From: Prolixibacteraceae bacterium
GTDB lineage: Bacteria > Bacteroidota > Bacteroidia > Bacteroidales > Prolixibacteraceae
DNA: 64,000 nucleotides
Assembly (NCBI GenBank): GCA_030602265.1
Contig: JAUWAB010000004.1
Location: 1 to 64,000, forward strand
Reading direction: 5' to 3'
Shown here in pieces: positions 17,125 to 27,440 of this stretch. A program made the position numbers and the translations under genes. The number at the start of each line of letters is the position of its first letter. The first letter of the stretch is position 1. Below the pieces are notes generated by a model. The model saw nothing but the letters and a program-made list of their open reading frames with translations, had not been told where the DNA came from and made no database searches.

Positions 17125-18129
17125 ATGAAAAAAACGATCCCGGCAAATCCAAAATCCATGATCCATATCCTGGTGCTTACCACCCTGATTTTCCTCAGTG
17201 CCATCAGCAACGCACAGCAAAATTGGGCCATTGCCATTCACGGCGGCGCTGGCGTTATGTCCAGAGAACGCATGAGCCCTGAGCGGCAGCAGGAATACAC
17301 ACGTCACCTGGACCGGGCGCTGGCCATCGGCGATTCCATACTTCGCGCCGGTGGAAGTGCCACCGATGCAGTTGTGCTCGTCGTAGCCTACCTGGAGGAT
17401 TGTCCCCTCTTCAACGCAGGCAAAGGGGCCGTTTTCACCAGTCAGGGTACCATCGAGTTAGACGCCTCGATTATGGAGGGCAAGTCCCGTAACGCCGGAG
17501 CCATTGCCGGGGTAACCGACATCAGGAACCCCATAAAGGCCGTAAGGTTGGTCATGGACAAGTCGGAACATGTCATGCTTTCGGGAAAAGGAGCCTCCGC
17601 ATTTGCCCGGGAGCAGGGCCTCGACATGGTGAAGAACCGATATTTCTTCACGGATGAACGATATGAATCACTGAAACAGCTGCAGAAAAGGGAACGACAG
17701 AGGTCACAGCAGGACAAGCACGGCACTGTGGGCTGTGTTGCCCTCGACCTGCAGGGGAACCTTTGCGCCGGAACCTCCACCGGAGGAATGATGAACAAAA
17801 AATATGGCAGGATCGGAGATTCGCCGGTTATCGGAGCCGGAACATGGGCCGACAACCAGACCTGCGCCGTCTCCTGTACCGGACATGGTGAATACTTTAT
17901 CAGGCTGACCGTAGCCAGAGATGTGGCCGCCCATATGGAATACAAGGGAATGGACCTTGCCGGCGCCGGAAACGCCGTTTTAGACAAACTGACTGCCATG
18001 GGCGGGACCGGGGGATTCATTGCCATCGACCGGAACGGCAACATTGCCATGCCGTTTAATACCTCCGGAATGTTCAGGGGATTTTCCCGATCAGACGGTG
18101 ACAAAGAAATTGCTATTTTTGCCGAATAA
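17125..18129 (+). CDS. Isoaspartyl peptidase / plant-type L-asparaginase (Ntn hydrolase)
   Basis: This 334-aa precursor has an N-terminal signal (hydrophobic ILVLTTLIFLSAISNA, then QQNWAIAIHGGAG), so it is periplasmic. The Ntn-hydrolase family is self-cleaved at the Thr of HGTVGCVALD, which becomes the nucleophile; the following GNLCAGTSTGGMMNKKYGRIGDSP and GTGGFIAIDRNG blocks are typical. It hydrolyses beta-aspartyl dipeptides and asparagine. The start is set at MKKTIPANPK; a second ATG 11 codons on (MIHILVL) is possible. Upstream in-frame codons lie inside the tandem array and are excluded. The BatA-like gene begins 9 bp after its stop. Confidence 0.93.
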   Translation: MKKTIPANPKSMIHILVLTTLIFLSAISNAQQNWAIAIHGGAGVMSRERMSPERQQEYTRHLDRALAIGDSILRAGGSATDAVVLVVAYLEDCPLFNAGKGAVFTSQGTIELDASIMEGKSRNAGAIAGVTDIRNPIKAVRLVMDKSEHVMLSGKGASAFAREQGLDMVKNRYFFTDERYESLKQLQKRERQRSQQDKHGTVGCVALDLQGNLCAGTSTGGMMNKKYGRIGDSPVIGAGTWADNQTCAVSCTGHGEYFIRLTVARDVAAHMEYKGMDLAGAGNAVLDKLTAMGGTGGFIAIDRNGNIAMPFNTSGMFRGFSRSDGDKEIAIFAE

Positions 18130-18138
18130 GCATTTATC

Positions 18139-20202
18139 ATGAAATTTCTCTATCCGGCATTTTTATTCGCACTGTTCACCATAATAATCCCCATACTGAT
18201 CCACCTGTTCAGTTTCAGGCGGTTCACCACGGTTTACTTCAGCAATGTCAGCTACCTGAAAAACATTAAAAAGGAATCCCGGAAAAAGACCCGGCTGAAA
18301 CACCTGCTGATGCTGTTAGCGAGGATCCTCACCATCGCGGCGTTGGTATTTGTGTTCGCACAGCCCTATATTCCCTCCGGAAACCAGCAGGGACAGGGCA
18401 GCAGCCAGATTGTCACGGTATATGTCGACAACTCATTCAGCATGAATGCCATTTCAACCCGGGGACAGCTGCTTGAGGTGGCACGCAACAAGGCTTTTGA
18501 GATTGCAGAAGCCTATCCGCCGGGAACCAGTTTCAGGCTGGTCACCAACGACTTGCACCCCAGGCACCAGCACCTCTTCAGCAAGGAGCAGTTTATCCAG
18601 CAGATTACCGATATCCGGCCGTCATCCCGGACGGTTCCACTGTCGGTCATCAGCAACCGGATCATGTCGGGCTTTACCTATCCCCCCGGAAATCAGGGAA
18701 CCACCACATACTTCCTGAGCGATTTCCAGACCCGGATCACCGACCTGCAGAATTTCACCAGCGACAGCCTGTTTCATAACTACCTGCTGCCTTTGTCGCC
18801 CGATCTGACAGCCAACCTGTACATCGACTCCTGCTGGATGGAAACCCCTGCCCATAAGGCCGGACAGGAAGAATTGCTGTATGTGAAGATCATGAACCAG
18901 TCGGATGAAGCCTACCAAAACCTGCCGGTCAGGTTCTACCTGAACGATACCCTGAAAGCATTGGGCAACTTTGATATAGGTCCACGGGGTGAAAATACCG
19001 TAGAACTCCGTTACATGAACCTTTCCCCGGGCCTCCAGTCGGGCTATGCCGAAATCTCCGACTATCCCGTCACCCACGACAATACCTATTACCTGAATTA
19101 CACTGTACAGCCCGAACTGAAAGCCCTTGCCATCACCAGCTCGGCTTTCCGGGAGCAGGGCGGACTGAGGTGGCTCAGGGCGCTGTTTGGCGGCGATGAC
19201 TATGTGAGCTTCGCCGAAATGACCCTCGAAAACCTTACCATCAGCAGGTTACCGGAATACAACGTCATCATCATCCTGAATGCATATGAGATCAGCAGCG
19301 GTTTGATGACCGAACTGGAACGGCTGGCCCAAAACGGGACGACCATCCTCTTCTTCCCTGAACCGGAAGGCAACCTGGCCAGCTACAATGATTTTCTCTC
19401 CCGGTTCAATGCCGGCAGGATCGAGCGTTTCGACACCACACGTCAGCGTCCGGGAGGCATCGAATGGCAGCATCCTGTCTACTCCCAGGTATTCAGGGAA
19501 AGAAGTACCGATATCGATTTCCCGGAAATCATGGGTAGCTTTCTCTTTTCTTCTGCAGTCCGGGTTACAGAAACCCCGCTTCTCTGGTTCCGGAGTGGCG
19601 CGAAGGCACTCTCTACCCAGCCTGCCGGGAATGGCAACCTTGCCGTATTCAGTTTCCCTTTATCACAACGTAACAGCGACTTCGCCAGGCATATGCTCTT
19701 TGTCCCGACGCTTTACAGCCTGGTAATTAACAGCCTTCCGCAACAGAAACTATCCTACACCACGGGATACGACTCCCACGCCCACCTCCCCTCCGTCCCG
19801 GGTGCAGACATTACCTCATGGTCGGTGATGGTTCCGGGAAGCGACCAAACCTTTATCCCTGCTGTTTCGACTTCAGAAGACAACCGGCTCAGGATTGAAT
19901 TAAACGATGCCTTCGACAAAGCCGGTCATTATAAAGTTCTCTCCGGAGATGAAGTCAGAGGCGCCATATCCCTGAATTACGACCGCCGGGAGTCGGATTT
20001 CCGCTTCTTTAACTTCAGCCAGCTGCAGTCTGAAGTGGAGAAATTCCACCTGAAGTACACAGCTGCCATCCAGAACCAGGATGGCCGGTTTTCTGATGTA
20101 TTTGAAGAAATCACCCGCGGAAAAAAGCTCTGGAAGTGGTTCATTATTGCCGCCCTTTTCTTTATCATTGCTGAAGCGGCCATCGCGCGCTTCTGGAAAT
20201 AA
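18139..20202 (+). CDS. BatA N-terminal domain membrane protein (aerotolerance regulator-like)
   Basis: This 687-aa protein begins with two membrane segments separated by a basic loop (PAFLFALFTIIIPILIHLFSFRRF, then KKTRLKHLLMLLARILTIAALVFVFAQPYIP), the BatA N-terminal domain. A VWA-like fold follows, with VTVYVDNSFSMNA in the place of the DxSxS metal site (here D-N-S-F-S). One membrane helix closes the protein (FIIAALFFIIAEAAIARFW). Such proteins are common beside MoxR/Bat operons in Bacteroidota, but here the gene follows the asparaginase by 9 bp and no MoxR or DUF58 gene is near. Its biochemical function is unknown. Confidence 0.85.
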   Translation: MKFLYPAFLFALFTIIIPILIHLFSFRRFTTVYFSNVSYLKNIKKESRKKTRLKHLLMLLARILTIAALVFVFAQPYIPSGNQQGQGSSQIVTVYVDNSFSMNAISTRGQLLEVARNKAFEIAEAYPPGTSFRLVTNDLHPRHQHLFSKEQFIQQITDIRPSSRTVPLSVISNRIMSGFTYPPGNQGTTTYFLSDFQTRITDLQNFTSDSLFHNYLLPLSPDLTANLYIDSCWMETPAHKAGQEELLYVKIMNQSDEAYQNLPVRFYLNDTLKALGNFDIGPRGENTVELRYMNLSPGLQSGYAEISDYPVTHDNTYYLNYTVQPELKALAITSSAFREQGGLRWLRALFGGDDYVSFAEMTLENLTISRLPEYNVIIILNAYEISSGLMTELERLAQNGTTILFFPEPEGNLASYNDFLSRFNAGRIERFDTTRQRPGGIEWQHPVYSQVFRERSTDIDFPEIMGSFLFSSAVRVTETPLLWFRSGAKALSTQPAGNGNLAVFSFPLSQRNSDFARHMLFVPTLYSLVINSLPQQKLSYTTGYDSHAHLPSVPGADITSWSVMVPGSDQTFIPAVSTSEDNRLRIELNDAFDKAGHYKVLSGDEVRGAISLNYDRRESDFRFFNFSQLQSEVEKFHLKYTAAIQNQDGRFSDVFEEITRGKKLWKWFIIAALFFIIAEAAIARFWK

Positions 20203-20254
20203 GCCGGAATGATAAAAGTCATGCAGCGATAAATTAAGAAACAGCTTGCGGCAT

Positions 20255-20285
20255 TTTGAAAATTACCGCAAAAATTGTAATTCTG
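20255..20285 (+). promoter_or_regulatory. Predicted housekeeping promoter of rocD
   Basis: TTTG at 20255-20258 and TAATTCTG at 20278-20285 are separated by 19 bp, as in the Bacteroidota consensus TTTG-N19-TAnnTTTG. It lies 26 bp before the start codon. Confidence 0.6.
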
Positions 20286-20311
20286 CACCTGAATCATTAA
20301 ATCAATCCGAC

Positions 20312-21535
20312 ATGACAAAAATGACCACCCGCGACTATATCGAGCGGGAAGAAAAGTATGGGGCACATAACTACCATCCGCTGCCCGTAGTCCTCGAACG
20401 CGGAGAAGGCGTTTACGTATGGGACGTGGAAGGCCGCAGATATTTCGATTTCCTTGCAGCCTATTCAGCTGTAAACCAAGGACATTGCCACCCACGCATA
20501 GTTAATGCCCTGACCGCACAGGCCGGCCGCCTTGCGCTGACCTCCCGTGCATTCTACAACAACATTTTAGGTGAATGGGAAGAATATATCACCAAACTGT
20601 TTGGTTACGACCGGATGCTCCCCATGAACTCCGGAGCTGAAGCCGATGAAACCGCACTGAAACTCTGCCGGAAATGGGCCTATAAAGTAAAGGGCATCCC
20701 GCGGAATGAGGCAAAAATAGTGGTCTGCAACGGCAACTTCCACGGGAGGACCATCACCATCATTTCGATGTCGTCAGACCCGGATTCCTACAACGATTAC
20801 GGGCCCTACACACCCGGGTTCGTGAACATCCCCTACAACGATACCGGGGCATTGGAAAATGCACTGAAAGACCCGAACGTGGCAGGTTTCCTGGTTGAGC
20901 CCATCCAGGCTGAGGCTGGCGTGTACGTTCCGGAAGACGGATACCTGGCTAAAGCTGCTGCACTCTGCAAGAAGTATAACGTGCTTTTTATCGCCGATGA
21001 GGTACAGACTGGTTTAGCCCGTACCGGTAAAATGATCGCCTGCGAACACGAAGGCGTCAGGCCCGATATCCTGGTCCTTGGAAAAGCGCTTTCAGGAGGC
21101 ATCTACCCGGTTTCCTGTGTATTGGCCGACGATGAGGTGATGCTCACCATCAAACCGGGTGAACATGGCAGTACCTACGGGGGCAATCCAATCGCAGCAG
21201 CGGTTTCCATGGCCGCCCTGGAGGTGATTCAGGAAGAAAAATTAGCTGAAAATGCCGAAAAAATGGGAGAGATTTTCCGGACCGAAATGAAAAAAGTCAA
21301 ATCCGGGATGATTGAAACCGTAAGGGGAAAAGGCCTTCTGAATGCCATCGCCATTAAACCCGGTGCCCCAAAATCGGCCTGGCAGGTCTGCCTGCAGATG
21401 AAAGAGAACGGCATTATTGCCAAACCTACGCATGAACATATCATCCGTTTTACCCCTCCCCTCGTCATCAATGAAGATCAACTGCGGGAGGCTATTGAAC
21501 TGATTAAGAAATCGTTTACAGAAATGGGGATATAA
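20312..21535 (+). CDS. rocD: Ornithine--oxo-acid transaminase
   Basis: This 407-aa class-III PLP aminotransferase has the usual length for ornithine aminotransferase. It carries the cofactor-binding lysine at residue 258 ([15 protein letters not shown]), the aspartate of [15 protein letters not shown], and the block [18 protein letters not shown]. It transfers the delta-amino group of ornithine to 2-oxoglutarate, giving glutamate semialdehyde for proline or glutamate metabolism. The start was chosen at [21 protein letters not shown] because the predicted promoter ends 26 bp upstream and conservation begins there. It is monocistronic and followed by a strong terminator. Confidence 0.94.
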   Translation: MTKMTTRDYIEREEKYGAHNYHPLPVVLERGEGVYVWDVEGRRYFDFLAAYSAVNQGHCHPRIVNALTAQAGRLALTSRAFYNNILGEWEEYITKLFGYDRMLPMNSGAEADETALKLCRKWAYKVKGIPRNEAKIVVCNGNFHGRTITIISMSSDPDSYNDYGPYTPGFVNIPYNDTGALENALKDPNVAGFLVEPIQAEAGVYVPEDGYLAKAAALCKKYNVLFIADEVQTGLARTGKMIACEHEGVRPDILVLGKALSGGIYPVSCVLADDEVMLTIKPGEHGSTYGGNPIAAAVSMAALEVIQEEKLAENAEKMGEIFRTEMKKVKSGMIETVRGKGLLNAIAIKPGAPKSAWQVCLQMKENGIIAKPTHEHIIRFTPPLVINEDQLREAIELIKKSFTEMGI

Positions 21536-21568
21536 TTTTTTCACCGCAAAGAAAGAAACCAAGGATAC

Positions 21569-21605
21569 ATAAAAGGCAGGATTACTAATAAATCCTGCCT
21601 TTTAT
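21569..21605. terminator. Bidirectional terminator between rocD and the LysM gene
   Basis: ATAAAAGGCAGGATT and AATCCTGCCTTTTAT pair perfectly over 15 bp with a 7-nt loop, with T-rich DNA after the stem on the plus strand and A-rich before it. It serves the two converging genes. Confidence 0.85.
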
Positions 21606-21675
21606 GTTTTTAGTCCAGAACGACAATTCGTCAGAAGCCATATTACACTCCTGATCACAAACCGGAAGCCCGGGA

Positions 21676-23952
21676 TTATTCTTTTGCGCGGGAGACTTCT
21701 TTGGCCACTACCCGGTAGTCGCGGGTGAAGCTTACCACACTTAAGCCCTTGTTGATAAACCCTCCGCCGGGAAGCTGCCTGAACCGGTAGTTACCCTGCA
21801 CCAGCTCAGCATTCACCGATCCGATACATCCCCTGAAATCGCGGCCGTAATCACTGGCTGCCTTTACAAAGAAAAAGGTTACATCATAGCCCTGCATACT
21901 GAACTGGTTAGGTTCTGTCCTGAAATTCTCTCTGAATTTCTGTACAAACGAGCGGGTTACCGGTTTGCTGTAATCGGGCCAGTAGGGGGCTAAAAATTCC
22001 AGCTGCCCGTCGTGAAAATATTCCTGGTTGATGCTCTCAAACTGGTGCAGCCTGCTGTTTCCGATTACCGTTATGTCATATCCCGGGGCGAGGGTATGAA
22101 TATTGGACAACCCGACACTCACATCCGCTTCGTTGCCCGAAGTAAGCAGGATAACATTTTTCCGGTCGGCCATAACCATTTCACGCAGTCCGGCTAATCC
22201 GGCCTTCTGAAAATCACAGTTATGGAACCTTCCGCTGCCGTTGACCCTCTGCCTGACCCGGTTATTCAGGTCATTTTCCGCTTCCGTATTCTGTCGGCCG
22301 GTTTTCAGGACTATAAAATTTGCCGATCCGTACCGTTCGGCAACATAATCCGCAGTCAGGTCGTGAATAATCTCACGCGGAGTGTTTATCTGAAAAAACC
22401 ATGGATTTGAACGGGTATGCTCATCGGTGGCCGAAAGCGGCGAAACCATAGGTATCTGGTTCCGCATGGCATATTCCGCCACTTCTTTCTGCTCGGACTG
22501 ATAAACCGGACCTATAATCAGGTCGGCGCCTTTCAGCTGGTCTGTACTGATCAGCTGTCTGACCTTCGCCTCCCTGTTTTCGGTATCAAATACCCGTAGA
22601 TCTACCTTTATACCTGAACGTTGCAGGGAATCCAGGGCGATAAGGGCCCCTTCATAAAAATGTATAAAATTCTCTGAATTTCCCTGAAACCGGATCAGCG
22701 GATTGCGCTCATTACGCATGATACGAACAGAATCGTGCGCCACCGAGAACTCTTCATTCTGCACCAATCCGGATAAAAGCTGCTCGCTGTTAAGGGCATT
22801 GTTCGTTGTTGCCATCAGGGGAAGGAGCATCACTACATGTACAGGCTTACGGCTGAAAAGAGGCAGTTGTGCCTGCTCGCAATCTGACTGTGGCACGCTG
22901 GCAACCACCGAAGATCCGGCTTCCGTTTCCGTGGCAAATATGCCGGGTATCAACCTGACAGTATCACCGGGGATCAGGTTTCTGTATTCCAGATACGGGT
23001 TCCACTTTTTCAGGTCCTCAACGCTAACCCTGTAGCTTTGCGTCAACCTGAACAAAGTCTCCCCTTCCGTTACAACATGCTTCAGGAAATTATCTTCCTT
23101 ACTGATTTCCGTGATCAGCGGAATGCGGATAACCGTACCTGTCCTGAACGACCCGTCAAGTACCGGATTTAGTTCAACCAGCCTCTCGGCAGTGACGTTG
23201 TACTTTCGGGTCAGCGAAAAGAGGGTTTCCCCGGCAACTATGGTGTGTTCCGCATATTCTTCTGTGGCTGGCGCCGGGATAAAGACCCCTTCGGGAATTT
23301 CATCCCTTCCGGCGGGAACCTTTAACTGCATTCCCGGTTTTAGGGCGTCAACGCCCGGGTTCAAGTCCCGGATCTGCTGAACGGAAGTATTGTATTTTCT
23401 CGATATGGCATAAAAAGTCTCACCGGCAGTAACCACATGGACGTCTGTCCCCGAAATCGCGGGCATTGCCACACCAGGTGCACCGGCGACCGTTTTTTCA
23501 GCACTCCACTGTGGTATCCTCAGTTTGTCGCCTCGTCTGAGCTGCCCCAGGCCCGGGTTAAAATTCAGGATGTCGTCGATGCTCACGCCATACTGCCGGG
23601 AAATGGAATAAAGCGTTTCCCTGCGCTGGACATCATGGGTGATCAGCTGATCGGGCATCCTGGCAGGTACTTCCACCGGTGAAAGCTGTTCCTGGGTGGT
23701 CAAAGGAATTTTCAGGACATCCCCGGCCCTGAGACCTGCAACCAGTTGTGGGTTGCTGTTCAGGATCACAACCACCTCCACTCCATATTGTTTTCCGATC
23801 GAATAAAGGGTCTCCCCCGCCTTCACCGGGTGCATAACATACGTTTTTCCATCCTCTGTAACCTGCCTGGGAACAGGCACATCCTGCGCATAAACAGGAC
23901 CCGCGGCCACAACAGCTATCAAAAAGGTAACTAACCGGAGAAAATTTCTCAT
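21676..23952 (-). CDS. LysM x5 and periplasmic-binding-protein-like (PBP1) fusion, exported
   Basis: This 758-aa protein has a cleavable signal (MRNFLRLVTFLIAVVAAGPVYAQ). Five LysM repeats follow, each with a GETLYSI/GETFYAI-like start and an N-x-x-L-x-x-G-x-x-L-x-I/V-P end, about residues 30-335. After a linker, the C-terminal ~380 residues (from PVHVVMLLPLMATTNN) look like a type-1 periplasmic binding fold, as in branched-chain amino-acid receptors (DLIIGPVYQSEQKEVAEYA, IPMVSPLSATDEHTRSNPW). LysM binds peptidoglycan, so this may be a wall-anchored sensor or receptor. The start at codon 26 of the longer frame was chosen for its signal peptide. No permease gene is adjacent. Confidence 0.85.
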   Translation of the reverse strand: MRNFLRLVTFLIAVVAAGPVYAQDVPVPRQVTEDGKTYVMHPVKAGETLYSIGKQYGVEVVVILNSNPQLVAGLRAGDVLKIPLTTQEQLSPVEVPARMPDQLITHDVQRRETLYSISRQYGVSIDDILNFNPGLGQLRRGDKLRIPQWSAEKTVAGAPGVAMPAISGTDVHVVTAGETFYAISRKYNTSVQQIRDLNPGVDALKPGMQLKVPAGRDEIPEGVFIPAPATEEYAEHTIVAGETLFSLTRKYNVTAERLVELNPVLDGSFRTGTVIRIPLITEISKEDNFLKHVVTEGETLFRLTQSYRVSVEDLKKWNPYLEYRNLIPGDTVRLIPGIFATETEAGSSVVASVPQSDCEQAQLPLFSRKPVHVVMLLPLMATTNNALNSEQLLSGLVQNEEFSVAHDSVRIMRNERNPLIRFQGNSENFIHFYEGALIALDSLQRSGIKVDLRVFDTENREAKVRQLISTDQLKGADLIIGPVYQSEQKEVAEYAMRNQIPMVSPLSATDEHTRSNPWFFQINTPREIIHDLTADYVAERYGSANFIVLKTGRQNTEAENDLNNRVRQRVNGSGRFHNCDFQKAGLAGLREMVMADRKNVILLTSGNEADVSVGLSNIHTLAPGYDITVIGNSRLHQFESINQEYFHDGQLEFLAPYWPDYSKPVTRSFVQKFRENFRTEPNQFSMQGYDVTFFFVKAASDYGRDFRGCIGSVNAELVQGNYRFRQLPGGGFINKGLSVVSFTRDYRVVAKEVSRAKE

Positions 23953-23988
23953 TGTATTGCTTTTACGGGATACTTCCCAAATGTGTGC

Positions 23989-23996
23989 CAAAATTA
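23989..23996 (-). promoter_or_regulatory. Possible -7 promoter element of the LysM gene
   Basis: On the minus strand TAATTTTG matches TAnnTTTG about 36 bp before the start codon. No TTTG was found 19 bp upstream, so support is partial. Confidence 0.35.
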
Positions 23997-24081
23997 ATAA
24001 TTCTGAACGAGCGGCAGGCATTTCCATCCGGCCGGCAGAAGAAATTTCCTTTAAGCTTAATCAGATTGGGGCAAATTAGCT

Positions 24082-24112
24082 TTTGATTTTCAGTCTGCAT
24101 GAGGTATCTTTG
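24082..24112 (+). promoter_or_regulatory. Predicted housekeeping promoter of guaA
   Basis: TTTG at 24082-24085 and TATCTTTG at 24105-24112 are spaced by exactly 19 bp, matching TTTG-N19-TAnnTTTG. The guaA ATG follows 21 bp later, which supports the chosen start over an earlier in-frame ATG that would lie upstream of the transcript start. Confidence 0.7.
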
Positions 24113-24133
24113 GCACCACAAAAACATATTTAT

Positions 24134-25663
24134 ATGCAGGAAAAGATCTTGATCCTTGATTTTGGTTCCCAGTATACCCAGCTGATCGGGCGCCGCGTAC
24201 GTGAGCTTAATGTATACTGTGAGATTCATCCCTTCAACCATTTCCCTGAAATCGATGAATCGGTAAAAGGGGTAATCCTGTCGGGAAGTCCCTTTTCTGT
24301 GCGGGACGAAGACGCCCCGCATCCCGACCTGTCGGCCATCAAGGGAAAACTCCCCATCCTGGGCATCTGCTACGGGGCACAATATCTCGCCCACTTCTAC
24401 GGGGGTGAAGTAGCCCCATCGGGCTCCAGAGAGTACGGACGGGCTAATCTCGGATTTATAGACCACGACTGCATCCTCTTTAAAAATATTGAAAAGCATT
24501 CCCAGGTCTGGATGTCGCACGGCGACACCATTGTACGTCTTCCGGCTAACTATAAAATGACTGCCTCTACCGAAGATGTGGAATTAGCCGGATATAAAAT
24601 CGATAATGAAGATACCTGGGCCATCCAGTTCCACCCTGAAGTTTACCACACTACCGATGGCATGAAGCTCCTGCGTAATTTCACTGTGGATATCTGCGGG
24701 TGCATGCAGGATTGGACTCCTGCCTCCTTTGTGGAGACCACGGTAAGGGAGTTGAAGGAGAAACTGGGTGACGACAAGGTGGTCCTGGGATTATCGGGAG
24801 GTGTCGACTCCTCGGTTACCGCCATGCTCCTCAACAAAGCCATCGGAAAAAACCTGGTCTGTATTTTCGTTGATCACGGTCTCCTCAGGAAAAATGAATT
24901 TGAATCGGTCCTGCACTCCTACGAAGATATGGGCCTCAATGTCATTGGGGTAGATGCCCGAAAGAAATTTTTCGATGACCTGAAAGGGATTTCAGACCCG
25001 GAGCAGAAAAGAAAGGTTATCGGGCGCAATTTCATTGAAGTATTCGACGAAGAGGCCCACAAAATACGTGATGTAAAATGGCTTGCACAGGGGACCATTT
25101 ATCCCGATGTGATCGAGTCGGTTTCGGTTAACGGCCCGTCGGCGACCATTAAGTCGCACCACAATGTGGGCGGACTGCCCGAGAAAATGAAACTGAAAGT
25201 GGTGGAACCCCTGAGGCTTCTTTTCAAGGATGAGGTACGCAGGGTAGGCACCTCGCTGGGACTCAAGCCATCATTATTGGGCAGGCACCCGTTCCCCGGC
25301 CCCGGTATGGGCATCCGGATATTGGGAGATATTACCCCGGAAAAAGTTGCAATCCTCCAGGAGGCAGACCACATCTTTATCAACGGCCTCAAAGACTGGG
25401 GATTGTACGACAAGGTATGGCAGGCTGCCGTGATCCTGCTGCCCGTGCAGTCGGTGGGCGTTATGGGCGATGAGAGGACCTACGAAAACGCCGTGGTACT
25501 GCGTGCAGTAACCTCAACCGACGGCATGACTGCCGACTGGGTGCATCTTCCCTATGATTTTCTTGCGAAAATGAGTAATGAAATTATCAATAAGGTAAAA
25601 GGAATAAACCGCGTAGTTTACGATATCAGCTCCAAACCGCCGGCAACCATCGAATGGGAATAA
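24134..25663 (+). CDS. guaA: GMP synthase (glutamine-hydrolysing)
   Basis: GuaA aminates XMP to GMP. The 509-aa protein has the full layout. The class-I glutamine amidotransferase domain (about 1-195) has its nucleophile in [13 protein letters not shown] and the His/Glu of QFHPEVYHT. The ATP-pyrophosphatase domain follows, with the P-loop [16 protein letters not shown]. The dimerisation domain ends the protein in PPATIEWE, the invariant C-terminus of the family. The start [21 protein letters not shown] is the family's own N-terminus and follows the predicted promoter. It is transcribed alone. Confidence 0.98.
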   Translation: MQEKILILDFGSQYTQLIGRRVRELNVYCEIHPFNHFPEIDESVKGVILSGSPFSVRDEDAPHPDLSAIKGKLPILGICYGAQYLAHFYGGEVAPSGSREYGRANLGFIDHDCILFKNIEKHSQVWMSHGDTIVRLPANYKMTASTEDVELAGYKIDNEDTWAIQFHPEVYHTTDGMKLLRNFTVDICGCMQDWTPASFVETTVRELKEKLGDDKVVLGLSGGVDSSVTAMLLNKAIGKNLVCIFVDHGLLRKNEFESVLHSYEDMGLNVIGVDARKKFFDDLKGISDPEQKRKVIGRNFIEVFDEEAHKIRDVKWLAQGTIYPDVIESVSVNGPSATIKSHHNVGGLPEKMKLKVVEPLRLLFKDEVRRVGTSLGLKPSLLGRHPFPGPGMGIRILGDITPEKVAILQEADHIFINGLKDWGLYDKVWQAAVILLPVQSVGVMGDERTYENAVVLRAVTSTDGMTADWVHLPYDFLAKMSNEIINKVKGINRVVYDISSKPPATIEWE

Positions 25664-25822
25664 GGCAGGAGCGCAAACAAAGTTCTTTCCTGAATGTTTA
25701 TGGTAAGGTACACCGGAAACCTGCAGGTCCGAAATTTTGGTACAGCCTTTGCAGATAACCGGTTAACTGTTGAGTTTGTCCGTCTGACGGGCGCTAATTT
25801 AATTTTAATAACCAGTCTGATT

Positions 25823-27430
25823 ATGAAATTGTCAACCATATTTAAAGGTCTGTCCCTGGCATTGCTGATCCTTGGGATACAGGCCACGGCCGGGGCCCAG
25901 GGGGTTCAGGAAAACACCCAGAAATTTGGCAGGCTTCTCCGTCTGGTCGAATCCTATTATGTGGATACCACCAACATCAACGACCTTACCGAAAAAGCTA
26001 TCGTGTCGATGCTGCAGGAGCTCGACCCTCATTCGGTATATATATCGAAAGATGAGGTGGAAAAGATGAATGAACCCCTGCAGGGAAACTTCGAAGGCAT
26101 TGGTATTACCTTCAACATTCTGAAGGATACCCTCCTGGTTTTATCGACCGTACCCGGTGGCCCGTCTGAAAAAGTCGGACTCCAGGCAGGTGACCGTATC
26201 GTGACCATCGACGGACAGAACGTCGCAGGCATCGGCATTAAAAATGACGATATCATGAAGAAACTTCGTGGGGAAAAAGGCTCACGGGTCGATCTTCAGG
26301 TCAGCAGGAGAAGCAATGCGCAACTACTGGATTTCACCATTATCCGTGATAAAATACCGATTTACAGCCTCGATGCCTCTTACATGATCGACCAGGAAAC
26401 CGGGTACATCAAACTGAACCGGTTTTCGGCAACGACCATCGAAGAGTTCCAGACTGCCATGGCCGACCTGAAGAAAAGCAATGTCAAAAACCTGATCCTC
26501 GACCTGCGCAATAATGGAGGCGGATTCCTCAAGGCGGCCATCGACCTGGCAGATGAGTTCCTTCCCACGAACAGTATGGTGGTTTATACCGAAGGGGTAA
26601 ACAATCCCAAAAGAGATTACCGCGCTACCTCCAAAGGTTTGTTTGAAAGCGGCAGGCTGGTTGTCCTGGTAAACGAAAACTCAGCCTCGGCAAGTGAAAT
26701 TGTTGCCGGTGCCGTGCAGGACTGGGACAGGGCAGTAATCATTGGCCGGAGGTCATTCGGAAAAGGACTCGTGCAGCAGCCATTTTACCTTACCGACGGC
26801 TCTATGGTGAGGCTGACCACGGCCCACTACTTTACCCCCGCCGGAAGGGGAATCCAGAAACCCTACGTCAACGGGGTGACCGACTACCGAAACGACTACC
26901 AGAGACGGATGGAACATGGGGAACTGTTTACCGCCGACAGCATTTCATTCCCCGATTCGCTCAAATTCAAAACCCTGGTCAATGGAAGAACAGTTTACGG
27001 CGGCGGAGGGATCATGCCCGACATATTTGTCAGCCTCGATACCTCATACCTGTACCGGTATTACAACAGGATTCAGCGCAACAGTATTGTCAACAATTTT
27101 GTAATGGACTATGTCGACAAGAACAGGGCCAGCCTTGCCAAAGAATATCAGGATTTCGACCAGTTCAACAAGAAGTACCGGGTAAGCGACAACATCATCG
27201 AATCGATTGTGGCATCAGCCGAAAAGGAGGGGATTGCACGTGACCAGGAAAGTCTCAATTTCACGAAAGACATGATGAAAAAGGACATCAAGGCAATGAT
27301 CGCCAGGGACCTGTTCACCATCAACCACTTCTACAGGGTCCATAACCAGGATGATAAAGCCATCCTGAAAGCACTTGAAATCTTAAAAGATCAGAAACAG
27401 TTCAGGGATCTTCTGGCCAAAATAGAATAA
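25823..27430 (+). CDS. S41 family C-terminal processing peptidase
   Basis: This 535-aa protein has a signal peptide (MKLSTIFKGLSLALLILGIQATAGAQ). Next comes a helical N-terminal region with ELDPHSVYISKDE, a PDZ domain (VGLQAGDRIVTIDGQNVAGI, about residues 95-170), and the tail-specific protease domain. The catalytic Ser lies in NENSASASEIVAGA and the Lys in RRSFGKGLVQQ. It should cleave C-terminal regions of periplasmic proteins. The upstream part of the open frame has no signal peptide and was excluded. PnuC begins 10 bp after its stop, so the genes may be co-transcribed. Confidence 0.92.
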   Translation: MKLSTIFKGLSLALLILGIQATAGAQGVQENTQKFGRLLRLVESYYVDTTNINDLTEKAIVSMLQELDPHSVYISKDEVEKMNEPLQGNFEGIGITFNILKDTLLVLSTVPGGPSEKVGLQAGDRIVTIDGQNVAGIGIKNDDIMKKLRGEKGSRVDLQVSRRSNAQLLDFTIIRDKIPIYSLDASYMIDQETGYIKLNRFSATTIEEFQTAMADLKKSNVKNLILDLRNNGGGFLKAAIDLADEFLPTNSMVVYTEGVNNPKRDYRATSKGLFESGRLVVLVNENSASASEIVAGAVQDWDRAVIIGRRSFGKGLVQQPFYLTDGSMVRLTTAHYFTPAGRGIQKPYVNGVTDYRNDYQRRMEHGELFTADSISFPDSLKFKTLVNGRTVYGGGGIMPDIFVSLDTSYLYRYYNRIQRNSIVNNFVMDYVDKNRASLAKEYQDFDQFNKKYRVSDNIIESIVASAEKEGIARDQESLNFTKDMMKKDIKAMIARDLFTINHFYRVHNQDDKAILKALEILKDQKQFRDLLAKIE

Positions 27431-27440
27431 TCTTTAAAGC

